A program made the position numbers and the translations under genes. Source: Vicia villosa (Eukaryota > Streptophyta > Magnoliopsida > Fabales > Fabaceae). From it: a stretch of DNA of 64,000 bases. Shown here piece after piece: positions 33,568 to 45,179 of this stretch (its first letter is position 1; each line of letters begins with the position of its first letter). The notes beneath the pieces were generated by a model. That model saw only the letters and a program-made list of their open reading frames with translations, was not told the origin of the DNA and made no database searches. The stretch covers positions 620,001 through 684,000 of the forward strand of contig NW_026705331.1 in assembly GCF_029867415.1 (NCBI RefSeq), written 5' to 3'.

Positions 33568-35512
33568 TCACCAACTCCACCCCAGATTCTTCAACTTGAG
33601 CTGGTCTATGGTGGAATTGTAGGCATCGTCAACAGCAGCCACAAAGTCGTCACGCAGAACCTGTATGTACTTGATCAGGTCCGTCCGAGATAAGAGAGCC
33701 TTCTCTTCGTCCGTCTCGTCCTCGGAAGGGGCCAAAGACCGACGGAGAGCAGCTTCCTTAACCGAGGAAGACAACATCACACCATCAAGGGTCCGGGAGA
33801 GCAGCGTATACTGCCCTTGCACTTCGGCCAGGGCATCCTCTTTAATGGCCAGACTAGCCTTCAGATCCGCCACCTCCTGATCACGGGCCTTCAGTTCCCC
33901 CTGTGCCTCTTCTAGAGCAGCCACCTTGCTCTCACAGTCCTCCTCTATCCTCTTCACGGCCTCCGCAGAATTAGGCGTTGGCCGAGCATACAAAATGGCT
34001 AGCTCGAGGACTCTCACAACAGTGGCCGCATCCTGCAACAAAAACCTCTGACGGACAGAGGGATCCAGGCCTTCGATGTGAAGAGACTCCGCTCGAGGAA
34101 TGGTCAGAGAAGGGCCACCCTCGAAGAACTGGGGCTGAAGAAAACACGAGGACAAAGTGAAGGAATCGCCAGTCTCCACCTGAGTCAGATCCACAGCCTC
34201 AACTCTTGGCCGCTTGTGTCGGACTAATGCATCTGGATCTAGTTGTTAGTGTAGAGGCGAGGGGTGGACGGTAGCAGGTCTCAAAGAATCCCACTGATCA
34301 ACGGCACAGAGAGGGGACCCAACATCTATCGGGGAAGAAGATGAGGTACCCGAGCCAGTCGCCGGGGCACCCTGCACTACAGCCAATCGAGGGCCAGCGC
34401 CTTTCTTGATCACCACTTCGGACTTGTTCACATGCTTGAGCATCCTCTCATGGCACGCACGGTCCATCGATCCTGACAAACAGACAAGTAGGAGTTAGCT
34501 CGCTATAACAGACAGAAACTTATAAATAAAAAACAACGCGGGGAAAAAGCGAGAACGAACGGATACCAAGATAAGCAAAGGCACCCTCATCCGTGCCAAT
34601 TTCCAGCAAATCTTTAATATTAATGAGACGAGGATCCAACACTGGCTCTTCGTCCTCGTCAACCAGAGCCCCCCCGATCAATCCAGCTTCGTGGTCGGAG
34701 AAAGGCCCCGCACGAAATCCTGAAGGACGACAAAATCATTCCGCCCACCCACATTCAAACTATCAATCCTGGTCGGCGCCATAAGAAAAATGGTCTTACG
34801 ACTAGAAGAACCTAAACCTTGGCTTCCTAGTCGTAACGGGCTCCCCTATGTCGTTAAGAACCGGACGACCATGCACGTCCAAAGTCGGCTCCCGAGAAAA
34901 TACAGAGTCTCGAGCTTCCCTCGACTGAGGATGAATGAGGAAGAAACACATTTTGTAATTTTTTAGAGAATTAGAGTACGACTTGAAGATCTTTTTCGAT
35001 TGCTTTAGGGACACCCAGCCAAATCGATCGTTGGCAACTTTCCGTCGCACACAAAAACAATAAAAAAGCAACGAAGTGGTCGTTGCGATCTTCAAAAAGG
35101 AACAAGTCAGCTCGAATGCCCGGAGGAAGGCGATCACGTTCGGATGAGGCTGGCTGGGCGCTAATTCCAAATGATTGAACACAGAAATCTGAAAATCAGT
35201 GAAAGGCACCTGAAAACCCATCTCTTGAAAGACCATCTCATACATAGGTATATGGTCGGGAGTATAGGCGTCGCACACCCGATCCTCCTCCCCGGGAACA
35301 ACAACGGTCCTACCATTCCTGCTCACGTCTCCCTCGGGGTCCACATACCCCCCGATAGCCAAATAGATATGTGAGATGTCCTCGAAAAAGTGACTCTCAG
35401 ACTCAAGCACCTCATCGAGCACCTAGGAATCCGGAGGTACCCCATGTTGAGCCGGCGGCGTCGCCGACGATGAATCCGAAGTTGAAGGACGTCCTTGATC
35501 GGCCATAATCAC
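33568..35512 (-). pseudogene. Antisense accessory gene of element D (gypsy-type Transposase_28 family), with premature stop
   Basis: Exon 2 starts at 35512 after TTTTCAG; ATG 35506 (MADQGRPSTSDSSS) opens the protein. TAG at 35425-35423 is codon 28; the frame then continues through the conserved core (YTPDHIPMYEMVFQEMGFQV, FNHLELAPSQPHPN, AFLRAFELTC, LLFYCFCVRRK, RFGWVSLKQSKK) to 34802. This core matches the 'putative gypsy type transposon' domain (PF04195) by recognition. Further segments, probably separate exons, lie at 34479-34246 and 34194-33568. The last is a coiled coil (AALEEAQGELKARDQEVADL). In Grande the equivalent protein is nuclear; its function is unknown. The stop suggests this copy is dead. 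Confidence 0.75.
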
Positions 35513-35992
35513 CTGAAAAGCAGGGGAGAATAGTGAATTCGACATCACAATCAAATCCACTATTCCACCACTGTTCAAGTGAAAGGGCACATAAACGATC
35601 AAAGGACGGAGAATCCCCGACCATGCCTCTCCTCGAAGAGTTGGTCTTCAACGAACTACCGCTCAAACTAACCCAGGCTAAATATGCATATAGCCCCTAG
35701 AGCAATAATTCCAGAATCGAATCTAAAAACGCATTAAGGGAAACACAACAAAAAAACGCACGTAAAATGTGAAACCCCTAAAAATTTGAAGCGAAAAACT
35801 GGATCCACAATGAAGAACTTGCGATCGGCAACCGTCAACGATGAAGAAGCCTACCATCTCCACCGTCAACCAACAACAAGCTACAAAGCTTACATCTAAG
35901 TCACGCTAAAATCCTACCCTAACTGTATTCCATCTATCTCTAAACAATCAAAAAAGTACAGGAAATAGAAGGAGATGAGGGTAGGAACTTAC
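35513..35992 (-). other. 5'-UTR intron of the antisense accessory gene (480 nt)
   Basis: Donor TC|GTAAGTTCC at 35992 and acceptor CCCTGCTTTTCAG|GT at 35513, six nt before the ATG. Consensus splice sites plus the TATA box upstream give a complete plant-type promoter, leader exon and intron layout. Borders are inferred from consensus. Confidence 0.6.
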
Positions 35993-36110
35993 GATTAAGA
36001 GTCTGGTGAGAACGAAGAATATAGTTGCTGAAACGTCACGGCGGAGATCGGTGGCCGGAGCAGCAGAGAAAATGTACTGGAAATAGGCGTGAAAAGTTCA
36101 AAATGGGGGA

Positions 36111-36840
36111 TGATTTAAAGTATTTATAGGCGCCTAAAACGTCATACGCACCGCACGTGACTCCTGTAAGTGGGAGAGTCATCATTAACCCTAGGAACCT
36201 ACGGCTAGCCTAGCCATCATTGCGCATTAAATGCGACACGCACCATAAACGGCTGGCTCCCAAACGACACGTCTCCACCGTCCTTCTCCCCGTGCCTCTT
36301 TATTCCAAACGGAGACGCCAGGTTCTCTTTCCCCAGCAAAGCTCCCCTGCCCGATTTCCTTAAAGTCGTCACTCCCACGACCGGAAGCAACGATTTGGGG
36401 GGCTCCTGTTCTGGATTGGCCCAATTATCCAAATTGGCCCAATCCACTATTTGACCCAACCGTTCTGGACCAAACACGCGGCAGCCTCCCCCGACACGTT
36501 CCGGGCAAAAGCAAGCTAGGACCGAGCATGCTGAAGCTTCGTGCTCGGTAACGGCTAGCTCTCCGCGTTTCCTGGCCGCAAATCACGCACAGACCCTCAA
36601 AAGATGGAGACAACCCGTCCTATAAATAACCCTCTAGCCTCAGAGGGCAAGGTAATGACATTTCAACCCAAAATCTCTCACTTTTCTGCCGTACCTTGTT
36701 GTCCGAACACTTACTTTGGCATCAGAGTGCCTTGCAGGTACAACCCCCTTTTTTCTCTCAACCGTCTCGAAGTTCAAGCCTCGCAGTTGCTGGCTACCTG
36801 TTCTGCTCGTAAAGATGAGGTATTGTAGACTTTTCCAAAA
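36111..36840 (+). repeat. 3' LTR of element D (right edge uncertain)
   Basis: A polypurine tract (AAAATGGGGGA, 36100-36110) precedes TGATTTAAAG at 36111. A plus-strand TATA box (CCTATAAATAAC) lies at 36619-36630, followed by the TTTGGCATCAGAGTGCCTTG typical of Tat U5 regions. I cannot fix the end; it lies between about 36730 and 36840. No target duplication can be tested. Confidence 0.5.
36119..36130 (-). promoter_or_regulatory. TATA box of the antisense accessory gene, inside the 3' LTR start
   Basis: CCTATAAATACT on the - strand; the predicted transcript start (about 36095) gives a leader exon ending at the GTAAGT donor at 35993. It lies within the first 20 bp of the 3' LTR. Confidence 0.55.
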
Positions 36841-36849
36841 CCGCTAATT

Positions 36850-37201
36850 TTCTTATATTATAGATTCTAGTAATTCAAATTCTTGATGGTTTTATTTTAT
36901 ACATTTATTTGTAAATATATGCAAAAAAAAAAATTAGGTAAAATTTATTTAAAAGATGTTTTATAAAAATTTGTTTTAAAAAATAAGTGAAAAATTTAAT
37001 TAAAAAGTAAAAAAGACTATTAATTTATTAAAAAAAAATTAAAAAATAGGCGGGCAAGTCCGCCGTCCGCCAACCCGCCACCTTGGCGGGGCGGACATAA
37101 TTTTTATGCTCATTTTACTTGATGGACATGCCCGCCCCGCTCGCTTTTTGGCGGGCTTTAGGCGGACGTGGTGCGGGGCGGGCGACCCATTTTGCCACCC
37201 C
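36850..37201 (+). mobile_element. hAT-like non-autonomous repeat with GC-rich GGCGGG core
   Basis: Right end TTTTGCCACCCCTAC matches the hAT-type terminus (read inverted, GTAGGGGTGGCAAAA). The core 37047-37180 is rich in GGCGGG/CCCGCC and can fold on itself. The left end is not clear. Confidence 0.4.
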
Positions 37202-37211
37202 TACCTTAAAT

Positions 37212-37725
37212 CTAGGGATGAAAATAGGCTAGGCTAGACTTTATAAGGTCTGGGCCTGGCCTACGATAAACTAGAAAGGCCTGAGTCTAGCCTGTGGCCT
37301 ATAATAGGCTCTCTTTTTTGGCCTGACCTGAAAGCCTATTTAAAAGCCTATTTTTCATTATGGTTTTCAATTAATCTATATTATTTAAGAAACCTTATAA
37401 GTCATCCTATATATGCATATATAGGCTGGTCTATTTAGCTTTTGTTCTAATATATGTGCATATGTAGGCTTGCCTATTTAGTCTTTTTTCTAATAAACAT
37501 GCAAATATAGGCCGATCTATTTAGCCTATTTTTAATAAACATGAAAATATAGGCCGGTCTATAAGGCTTGATAGACTTTTTTAATAGTATAAGCCTGACC
37601 TATTTTATTAAATAGGCTTTTAAAAAAGCCTAAGCCTAACCTTTTTGTTAAATAAGCCTGACCTGACCTTATATAAGTTAGGCCATAGGCCCCTGTAGGC
37701 CAGCCTGACCTATTCCCACTCTACT
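37212..37725. repeat. Palindrome-prone AGGCCTG/CCTATT repeat (MITE-like)
   Basis: Starts GGGATGAAAATAGGCTAGGC and ends CCAGCCTGACCTATTCCCAC, roughly inverted ends. Between them are many copies of AGGCCTG, TAGGCT and CCTATTT in both orientations. A common type of legume repeat; class uncertain. Confidence 0.45.
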
Positions 37726-37729
37726 TAAA

Positions 37730-38047
37730 TCACACTATCCTTCGTAAATCAATTAGCCACACATTTTTTCTTCAAGAGTTAGGAAAACCCGCTGAGGTGG
37801 GAAAAGAAATTTCCATATATGTTTGTCAGTAGTATTGGGGTTGGGCCTTGAGAAATAATGCATTAGCCCAGCCCAACAATATGAGGACAGTAGCCTCGTC
37901 TGAACGCACCAACCGGTCAGACAGACTGAGCCACGGCAATCAACCAACGACTGTCAGGCAGCAACGTAAACAACAAACAAACAAGACGAATTTCAAAACT
38001 CCAAAAATCCTCACACTTCACTCCACTCTCTCTACACAATCAACACC
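37730..38047 (+). promoter_or_regulatory. MON1 upstream region and 5' UTR
   Basis: Short non-repeat stretch between the repeats and ATG 38048, with a pyrimidine-rich leader (CTCCACTCTCTCTACACAAT) just upstream. No clear TATA box. Confidence 0.4.
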
Positions 38048-41000
38048 ATGGCATCACCACAACCCAACGAACCAGCCCCAGAAGAAACAGACATACCTAT
38101 AACAACTTCAACCGAACCCGGTTCAGACATCGCCTGGGTAAGAACCGGTTCAGAGCAAGACATGGATCTCCCTTCAAGCCCTAGTAGCAGCGGCTACGCC
38201 GGCGAAGGAGGTGGTAGCACTAGCGCCACCACCGGTTCCTTAATCGAAATTGAACAAGATGATGAAATTGAACAAGAACAAATGAGGATTCAGAATCAAA
38301 TCGATGAAATCTCAATCTCTGAAACTAACACCTCTTGGATTCCCGGAAAACGACACCAGGATGAGGTATATACAATTGATTTTCTCTCTATGCCGATCTA
38401 TGCCGATGCATTACTATAACTATAACTGTATCTATCTATAAATATCATATTCTGTTTGATTGATGAATAAAGTGCAGGATGATGGTTCTATATCATGGAG
38501 AAAAAGGAAGAAACATTTTTTTATTCTCAGCAATTCTGGAAAACCTATATATTCTAGGTTAGTTTTGGATTTGTTTATTTTCTCATCAGTCATCACTTCA
38601 CAATCGCTTGAACAGTTGAACTTATTCTTGTTTATTTGATTTGTTTTGTTTCCTTTTAGGTATGGAGATGAACACAAGCTTGCAGGGTTTTCAGCAACTC
38701 TGCAAGCAATCGTTTCCTTTGTTGAGAACGGGTATTAAACATTAAAATAATGGCTCATAATGTTTACTGTTAGTTAACTAATTAATTGAATAGCACTACT
38801 GTAGTGTATATATTTTGATATGATTTTGCACTTGACTCTCTGTTAGGGGTGATTCTGTCAAATTGGTGAGAGCTGGAAAGCATCAGGTTTGGATCATATG
38901 CTTTTTAATTTTTTATTGTTTTTACTATGGTTGAATTTTGAATACTTTATTATCATTACCAATATTATATGTTTTTTTATTAAAGTTTGAAATTATTGTG
39001 CAGGTTGTTTTTCTTGTGAAAGGACCAATTTACTTGGTCTGCATCAGCTCCACAGAAGAACCTTATGAGTCGTTAAGAGGGCAGTTGGAATTAATTTATG
39101 GCCAGGTATTGTTGAGTTGTATTGTGAAAATTACTGGATTTGATTATTTCTTGAATTTCTATTGCTTAATTAGGACATTTGGATGGATGTATTATGTGGT
39201 TATATGACACTTCCTTGTTGTCTACATGTGTGCAGATGCTTGTTATATTAACAAAATCAATAAACAAATGTTTTGAGAAGAATTCGAAGTTCGATATGAC
39301 GCCCTTACTTGGTGGAACAGACGCCGTCTTCTCTTCGTTAATCCACTCTTTCAGTTGGTTTGTTTCTCTGCTCTTAGCATGCCCAGTTTTCCGATATTTT
39401 ATTTTATGTCTTGGTAGAAAATTAGTTATACTGTTATTTGTCTGGCAATTTCAGGAACCCGGCTACATTTCTTCATGCCTATACATGCCTTCCCCTTTCT
39501 TATGCAACAAGGCAAGCTGCCGGTGCTGTCTTGCAAGACACTGCTGATTCTGGTGTTTTGTTTGCAACACTGATGTGCAGGCACAAGGTTTGACTCTACT
39601 TCAGTTTTTCTATTCATATACTGAGTACTGACTTAGAATAACACATTGAAGGTTGAATGTAGGTGATCAGTCTTGTTGGCGCTCAGAAAGCTTCCCTTCA
39701 TCCAGATGATATGCTGCTGCTGGCCAACTTTGTTATGTCATCAGAATCTTTCAGGCAAGTAGAATTGACTTATTTCTTTTAGAGATTAATACGGCAAATT
39801 ATGATTTATGAAAACCTGATGTATAAAGTTTTCCAGTTTAGTATTGAGACGATCCTCCAGTTCTCACGAATGTTATTTCTATTGCATAGTAGTTTAAGTT
39901 AACATGTAGAGTTCTGCCTAAAGTTTTGACACAACTAAGTAGGTTTGAATAGTCTCCCATTGTGTAATTAATGATCAATTTTTTAGACCGGGGGACTATA
40001 GTCATGCTTTACAGCTTCATTCTCATTTGGCTCTAACATTGTGTAAATATTCAGTCTAGGTCATTTACTATTGCTATTGATTATTAAGCATTCATACTAC
40101 AAATCTGCTTAAATATTTGCAGCAGTATATGGATTTCTTATTGAGCATTCTTTCTGCACGCTCTTACTCTATTTCATGGGCTAAAATTATGCAGGACGTC
40201 AGAATCATTTTCTCCAGTTTGCTTGCCAAGATATAATCCTTCAGCGTTTTTGTATGCTTATATCCATTATTTTGACGTGAGTTAGATTTTAATACATTTA
40301 GCATCAGTCATTTTTATTATTTTAACATCAGGACACAACTGAAAGTGCTTTGTATATCTGTGGCAGGATGACACATACTTGATGTTGCTAACCACTAATT
40401 CAGATGCATTTTATCATCTTAAAGATTGCCGGTAAATGATGAGTCATAATCCAATCTTACTATTGTTGTTGGTGGTGCATACTTTAACTTTACAAAGCGA
40501 CCACATGTCTTTGTTTAGCAATTAACTTTCTATGCAAATTTGTAGGCTTCGTATTGAAATGGTCCTTTTGAAGTCAAATGTTCTTAGTGAAGTTCAGAGA
40601 TCCTTGCTAGATGGAGGAATGCATGTTGAGGATCTACCACCAATACCTCAATCTGGAACATCTCATTTGGGCCAGCACACGCCTCCATCAGATTCTCCTG
40701 AGAGATTTAAGGAAGTTAATCATGTCATTGGGGGTCCTGCAGGATTGTGGCATTTCATTTATCGCAGTATATACCTGGATCAATATGTCTCTTCAGAATT
40801 TTCATCATCAATGAGTACTCGTCAACAGCAGAAAAGGTATTATTAATTGTTATCTCGACCTTTTGCATTTTATGCCTTTTGTCGCCATAGCCTTTTTAAT
40901 TTTTTATTGTCCTACGTATTTTTCTTGTCAGAAGTATAACTTTTCTTAATTGTTGCAGATTATATAGAGCTTACGAGAAACTTTTTACATCAATGCACGA

Positions 41001-41972
41001 TAAAGGAATCGGACCGCACAAAACTCAATATAGAAGAGATGAAAACTATGGTAAGAAATATTGTGGCTCTATCTAACCTCTTACTGCTTGCATTTCTGTC
41101 TAAAGTAAAATGAATGTCTGCACTGTTCATCAACATTTTGACTGTGTAAGGGAAATAGGAGCGGCGGGGCATAATAAGTTCATGTTTTTATTTATGGCTT
41201 TGTCCTCAGTTTTAAGCTTTGATGGTTATTTTAGAACGAGACATAATTCTATGGAGAATTAGTTTGTTCACCATGAGGACATTTTTAGACTTATGCCAAT
41301 AAAAGATAAACCAATAGAAGATGAAACTCATACAATCTCTTTTGTGGCAGTTCTTTTATGTTGGGTGACACCGGATTTTGAGCTTTATGCAGCCTTTGAT
41401 CCCCTTGCAGACAAGGTACAATTTCTTTCTTATTTTCTATTTATATCATCACTTTCCATTACAACTATGAATGTCCCTCCCCTTATGTTATCTATCAGTG
41501 TCTAGGCATAGATTCATAATTAACTCTCAATGAAAACCTTTTAGGAAAAATGTTGTATATTACAAGTTTGAATCTATCATTATGTATCTCTTAGCATTTT
41601 TATATCCATTATTGTCAAATAGGGTGCTATAGCATAGCTGAATTTAAACAAAAACAACTATTGTTTTTCTGTTATACGCCAATTTAGCACGGAGTATTGT
41701 CAAATATCTGCTATAGAACTCATGTTTTTGGCGATCTGCAATTGACAACATTGTGCAAATTGCATCAAAATGGATTAAAATGGAAAATGGTCAAATTTTA
41801 TGGATTTTCATGTATTTTTTGCCACTCTGGTTTTTGATAAGTTCTCAAATGTTTGTGCACCATCGAGTATATGCAGGCCTTGGCAATAAAGACGTGCAAC
41901 CGTGTTTGTCAATGGATAAAAGACGTGGAAAATGAAATATTTTTGCTAGGAGCTAGCCCCTTTTCATGGTGA
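38048..41972 (+). CDS. MON1: MON1 (SAND-family vacuolar fusion protein), 14 exons, 549 aa
   Basis: MON1 pairs with CCZ1 as the exchange factor that activates Rab7 (RABG3) on late endosomes and the vacuole. Exons: 38048-38365, 38478-38557, 38660-38731, 38847-38886, 39004-39105, 39236-39357, 39455-39587, 39663-39754, 40195-40276, 40367-40431, 40546-40836, 40959-41050, 41351-41415, 41877-41972. They total 1650 nt and stay in frame. After an acidic, Ser-rich N-terminus come the family motifs [72 protein letters not shown] and the C-terminus [11 protein letters not shown]. All introns are GT-AG except the eighth, which is GC-AG. Length is slightly below the roughly 600 aa usual in plants, mostly at the N-terminus. 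No lesion seen. Confidence 0.95.
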
Positions 41973-42632
41973 TTTCTCTGCAAATACTGTAAACATGTAC
42001 TATCATTTTTTATTTAATAAAATTCCTCTTAACTTTATTATATTTTAAAATTCCTATAATTTTTTTTCTATTAAAAAGAACTATTCAATGTGAATTATTA
42101 TCATCAGTTCTTGTAATGTCAGATCCAAAAAATTTCATTAGTTTTTCAGAATTACAAGTAAAAATTAAGCTATATAAAAAGAGATGTTGGTTCATCACTT
42201 AAATATCTCCTTCAGTAGCCATTATTACAAAGAACTCAGTAATAAAAACACAGATGCAGCTACATGATGAATGAGTAAATTGTACAAAACAGATTACCAA
42301 GTACCAACACAGACCTTCATTCTAGCTTTATCAATGAGGTTTATTTCAAGTTCAACCGTGCACTTATTGTTTTTGACGAAATTGTGATAAAAAATCAATC
42401 AAATGATTCTTGCAAGACCACATTAATTGTTTATAGTGCAAAATCAAAATACCCCAAATTATAAGCTCCAAATACATTGTATATTGAAATTTTATTTGTT
42501 AAGACATTGTACCAACAAAAACGGCTCAATCAAGCAAAATTGCATTATTATTGGACCGATAAAAAACAACTTTGTTAGTCATCGATCAATAAATATTTGA
42601 ACGGCAGATTAATAAGGGTTAAAAGGGGATGT
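41973..42632. other. MON1 downstream flank
   Basis: AT-rich; probably contains the 3' UTR in its first few hundred bases. No gene or repeat recognised. Confidence 0.5.
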
Positions 42633-42875
42633 GTTGATGTGCATAAGGTATATCCTTGTGCATGGTTAATAGATGTGCATAAGGTATATCCATCGTATAT
42701 CCTTGTGCATGGTTAATAAATATTACTCAGAATAATGTAAATTAATATCATAATTAATAGATGTGTACAAATAATGCATATATTATTCATGAATTATGAT
42801 ATTATTACTCGTTTTAAATATTACTTTTACGAGACTTATGCACCGTGCATAAGAATATACCTTATGCACATCAAC
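42633..42875. mobile_element. MITE with about 21-bp terminal inverted repeats
   Basis: Left GTTGATGTGCATAAGGTATA, right TATACCTTATGCACATCAAC: near-perfect inverted ends 243 bp apart. The GTGCATAAGGTATATCC motif is repeated inside the left end (42672). Encodes nothing. Target duplication not obvious. Confidence 0.7.
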
Positions 42876-43989
42876 TTGAGCCGGTTAAAAGGAGTTGGAG
42901 GTTCAAGTTCAAATCCTGACAAGGGTATAATACATATACCAACAACAATATGTCTTTCGAAGAAATTATTAAAAACTTTTAAATTTGTTACTTATTTGAT
43001 TATTTGATATGATTAAAGTGTTGTTTCGAACATTTTAAAGTCTTAGAATGTTTGAGAATCGATGTCAAATATAGTATATATATATAACACACTTTTTCTT
43101 CCAATGAAGCACATTTTTTAAAGAATAAAATTATGGTGTTGTTTTCACATGTGTTTGGACAATATTTCGTAGGCGTAGTGATCAAGGGACGTCCACTGGA
43201 AAAATTGTATTTGACCTAATCAATTGAACCATGATTCTGTAATTGATCTAATTATTAAACCATCATGTTGATAAAAAGAAAATTAAAAAAAATAAAATAT
43301 TCATTCTTGATGGTAAAAAATTTATTGATATTTTTTAAACTAAGAGAGCACTCAAAGGTCCTCCAAATCAAATGAGTTGCTTACTTTAATAAGGAACTAA
43401 AGGACTAAAGAATGAATCTCTAAGGGCTCTTTTCTTTAAGAATAAGTTGCAATTGCATGATAATCAAAATTTGAAGTGAACTTCCCCCAACATATTATCT
43501 TATAAGTACTTTGAAGATTTCAAAATATTCTTCAAATTTTAGAATTTTTGGAGAATATTTTTAACCTCTTAGATTCTAAAATCCGAATGTCGTAGATCTA
43601 ATAAATAAACATATTGAACATAAACACTCTATTAAATCAAATTCAACAACATAATACACCAATAACACTAAAATACATCAACAACATAATCGTAGTTGCT
43701 AAAAGTAAAATAGGTGATAACCCCTAACTATGTAGGTTGTCCGAGAGTTTTAAGGTTGGTGTTAAAGTAAGCTCACGCATGGATGGTGAGAAGCTCTGTA
43801 TACTGATGTTTTCTGAGTAAATTGAATGTTCCCCACAATCTTAAAGTAGAGGTATTTATAGGAGTTATAAGAGTCTCTTGGGCTTGAATCTTAGTCTCCA
43901 AGTAACAACACTAATATCTCTCAAGAGTGTGGGCAATAGGTGGTTATTCCCTTGTTCTTTCTATGTGTGTAAGAATATTACTTTAGTAT

Positions 43990-43990
<1 letters not shown>
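42876..43990. other. AT-rich intergenic sequence
   Basis: No gene, RNA or structured repeat that I can support. Confidence 0.5.

Positions 43991-43991
<1 letters not shown>

Positions 43992-44045
<54 letters not shown>
43992..44045 (+). repeat. (CAT)n / (ATC)n microsatellite
   Basis: About 18 uninterrupted copies. Confidence 0.97.
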
Positions 44046-44083
44046 GGCACTTAAGAGATTAAGATCCGCCCTATTGTTCTTCT

Positions 44084-44189
44084 TTTTTTTTTTTTTTGTA
44101 ATAAGCAATTTGTATCTAGCGGGTTTCGAACCTGAGACCTTGAGAGGAGCACACTCTCAGGACCCAAGCGTTTCACCGCTAGACCACAC
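44084..44189 (-). mobile_element. tRNA-derived SINE with 11-bp target duplication
   Basis: Read on the - strand it starts GTGGTCTAGCGGTGAAACG (A-box-like) and has GGTTCGAAACCC (B box) about 45 nt further on, then ends in a poly(A) run. Flanked by direct repeats ATTGTTCTTCT at 44073-44083 and 44190-44200. Internal Pol III promoter, short length and tail define a plant SINE. Confidence 0.85.
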
Positions 44190-44273
44190 ATTGTTCTTCT
44201 CTTTAATGACTCCTCATCTTAAGAACAAGAAGGAAGATTCTTTCAAGAATATGCAGATAAGACAATCTTAGGC

Positions 44274-45015
44274 GTTCATACCTTGGATGCTAAAATCTTT
44301 CAGGAATGTGAATTCTTCAAGACCTTCGAAGAATTAAACTTAAAGGCTTTCATCTGCAACCCTCCAAGAGAAGTGTATTCTTCTTTAATCAAGATGTTAT
44401 ACTCAAATCTCTACTTCACTGATGAAATAATCTACTCCAAAATATGAAAACACAAGATATCTCTTCCTTTTAACGATTTTGTTGATATTTTGGATCTACC
44501 TCATTATGGGCCTAGTTTTAAGCCAGATGAACTGGAAGAAGGTGACAATTACATGTGTAAATCTTGTGTCTTTTTTTCTATTAGATCCAAAATCTTGTGT
44601 GTCTTCCCCATTCATTGCAGACTCTGTGCGCATCGATATTAGTCTAATTCCTTATATGGAAAATCATATATTTTTTCCAAGAAAGAGCAACTTGTCACTT
44701 AACTAGAACTATTGTTGCCATAATGTGGTTACTTGCCAACAAAATTGAGACAAATTTAACAAGTGCGGTGATCTAATACATGTTAGGGAGCAATAAGAAA
44801 GGAATATGCTTGCCATATGGTGGCTTAGTTACAAAGATATTGGAACATGTAGGGTATAACTTTGAAGGAGAAACATCAATGCAAAATGTGACAAAAGTAG
44901 AAGTGACAACACTAGGACTAACGCGGTACGAAATTGTAGATGGGGAAATATTTTTGAAGCCTCCGCAAGGAAAGAAAATAGCTATGAAACAATCACAATC
45001 CTCTCAAAAATAAGC
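44274..45015 (+). pseudogene. Degenerate 'putative plant transposon protein' ORF
   Basis: Broken frame with ECEFFKTFEELNLKAFICNP, LYSNLYFTDEIIYSKI, a stop, then ISLPFNDFVDILDLPHYGP, and after a further break SNKKGICLPYGGLVTKILEH and VGYNFEGE. This resembles the Transposase_32-type ORFs spread among legume retroelements. Several stops and frameshifts are present. Family assignment is by recognition only. Confidence 0.45.
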
Positions 45016-45179
45016 TCATGTGAGTCTATAATATGTAGACTATGGCATTCCTGAACCAGCCTCGATTGAAGACCTTCTCAAGGAAGATCTACTTCATGGC
45101 CTATGACTTCACCCAAGACTTAGGGCATCTACCTCCAAGGTTGTTCACTGATGATAAGGAGGATATTGAAGAGTAATCT

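Larger units (their letters stand above)
32025..36840 (+). mobile_element. Tat-type Ty3/gypsy retrotransposon (element D), 3' part
   Basis: From left to right: integrase C-terminus, non-coding 3' region, two genes on the opposite strand (32830-33072 and 33568-36130), a polypurine tract (36098-36110) and the 3' LTR. Antisense accessory genes between integrase and the 3' LTR are described for Tat-lineage elements such as Grande. The rest of the element is left of the window, beyond elements C, B and A. GC content is visibly higher than in the surrounding sequence. Confidence 0.85.

Noticed and set aside
35512..35666. ORF starting LSGSSLKTNSSRRG upstream of the antisense gene
   Set aside because: It lies in the predicted leader intron, has no ATG at its listed start, and runs out of frame with the PF04195-like core.
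44150..44189. A tRNA gene on the - strand (A and B boxes)
   Set aside because: No cloverleaf can be completed; poly(A) tail and 11-bp target duplication show a SINE.
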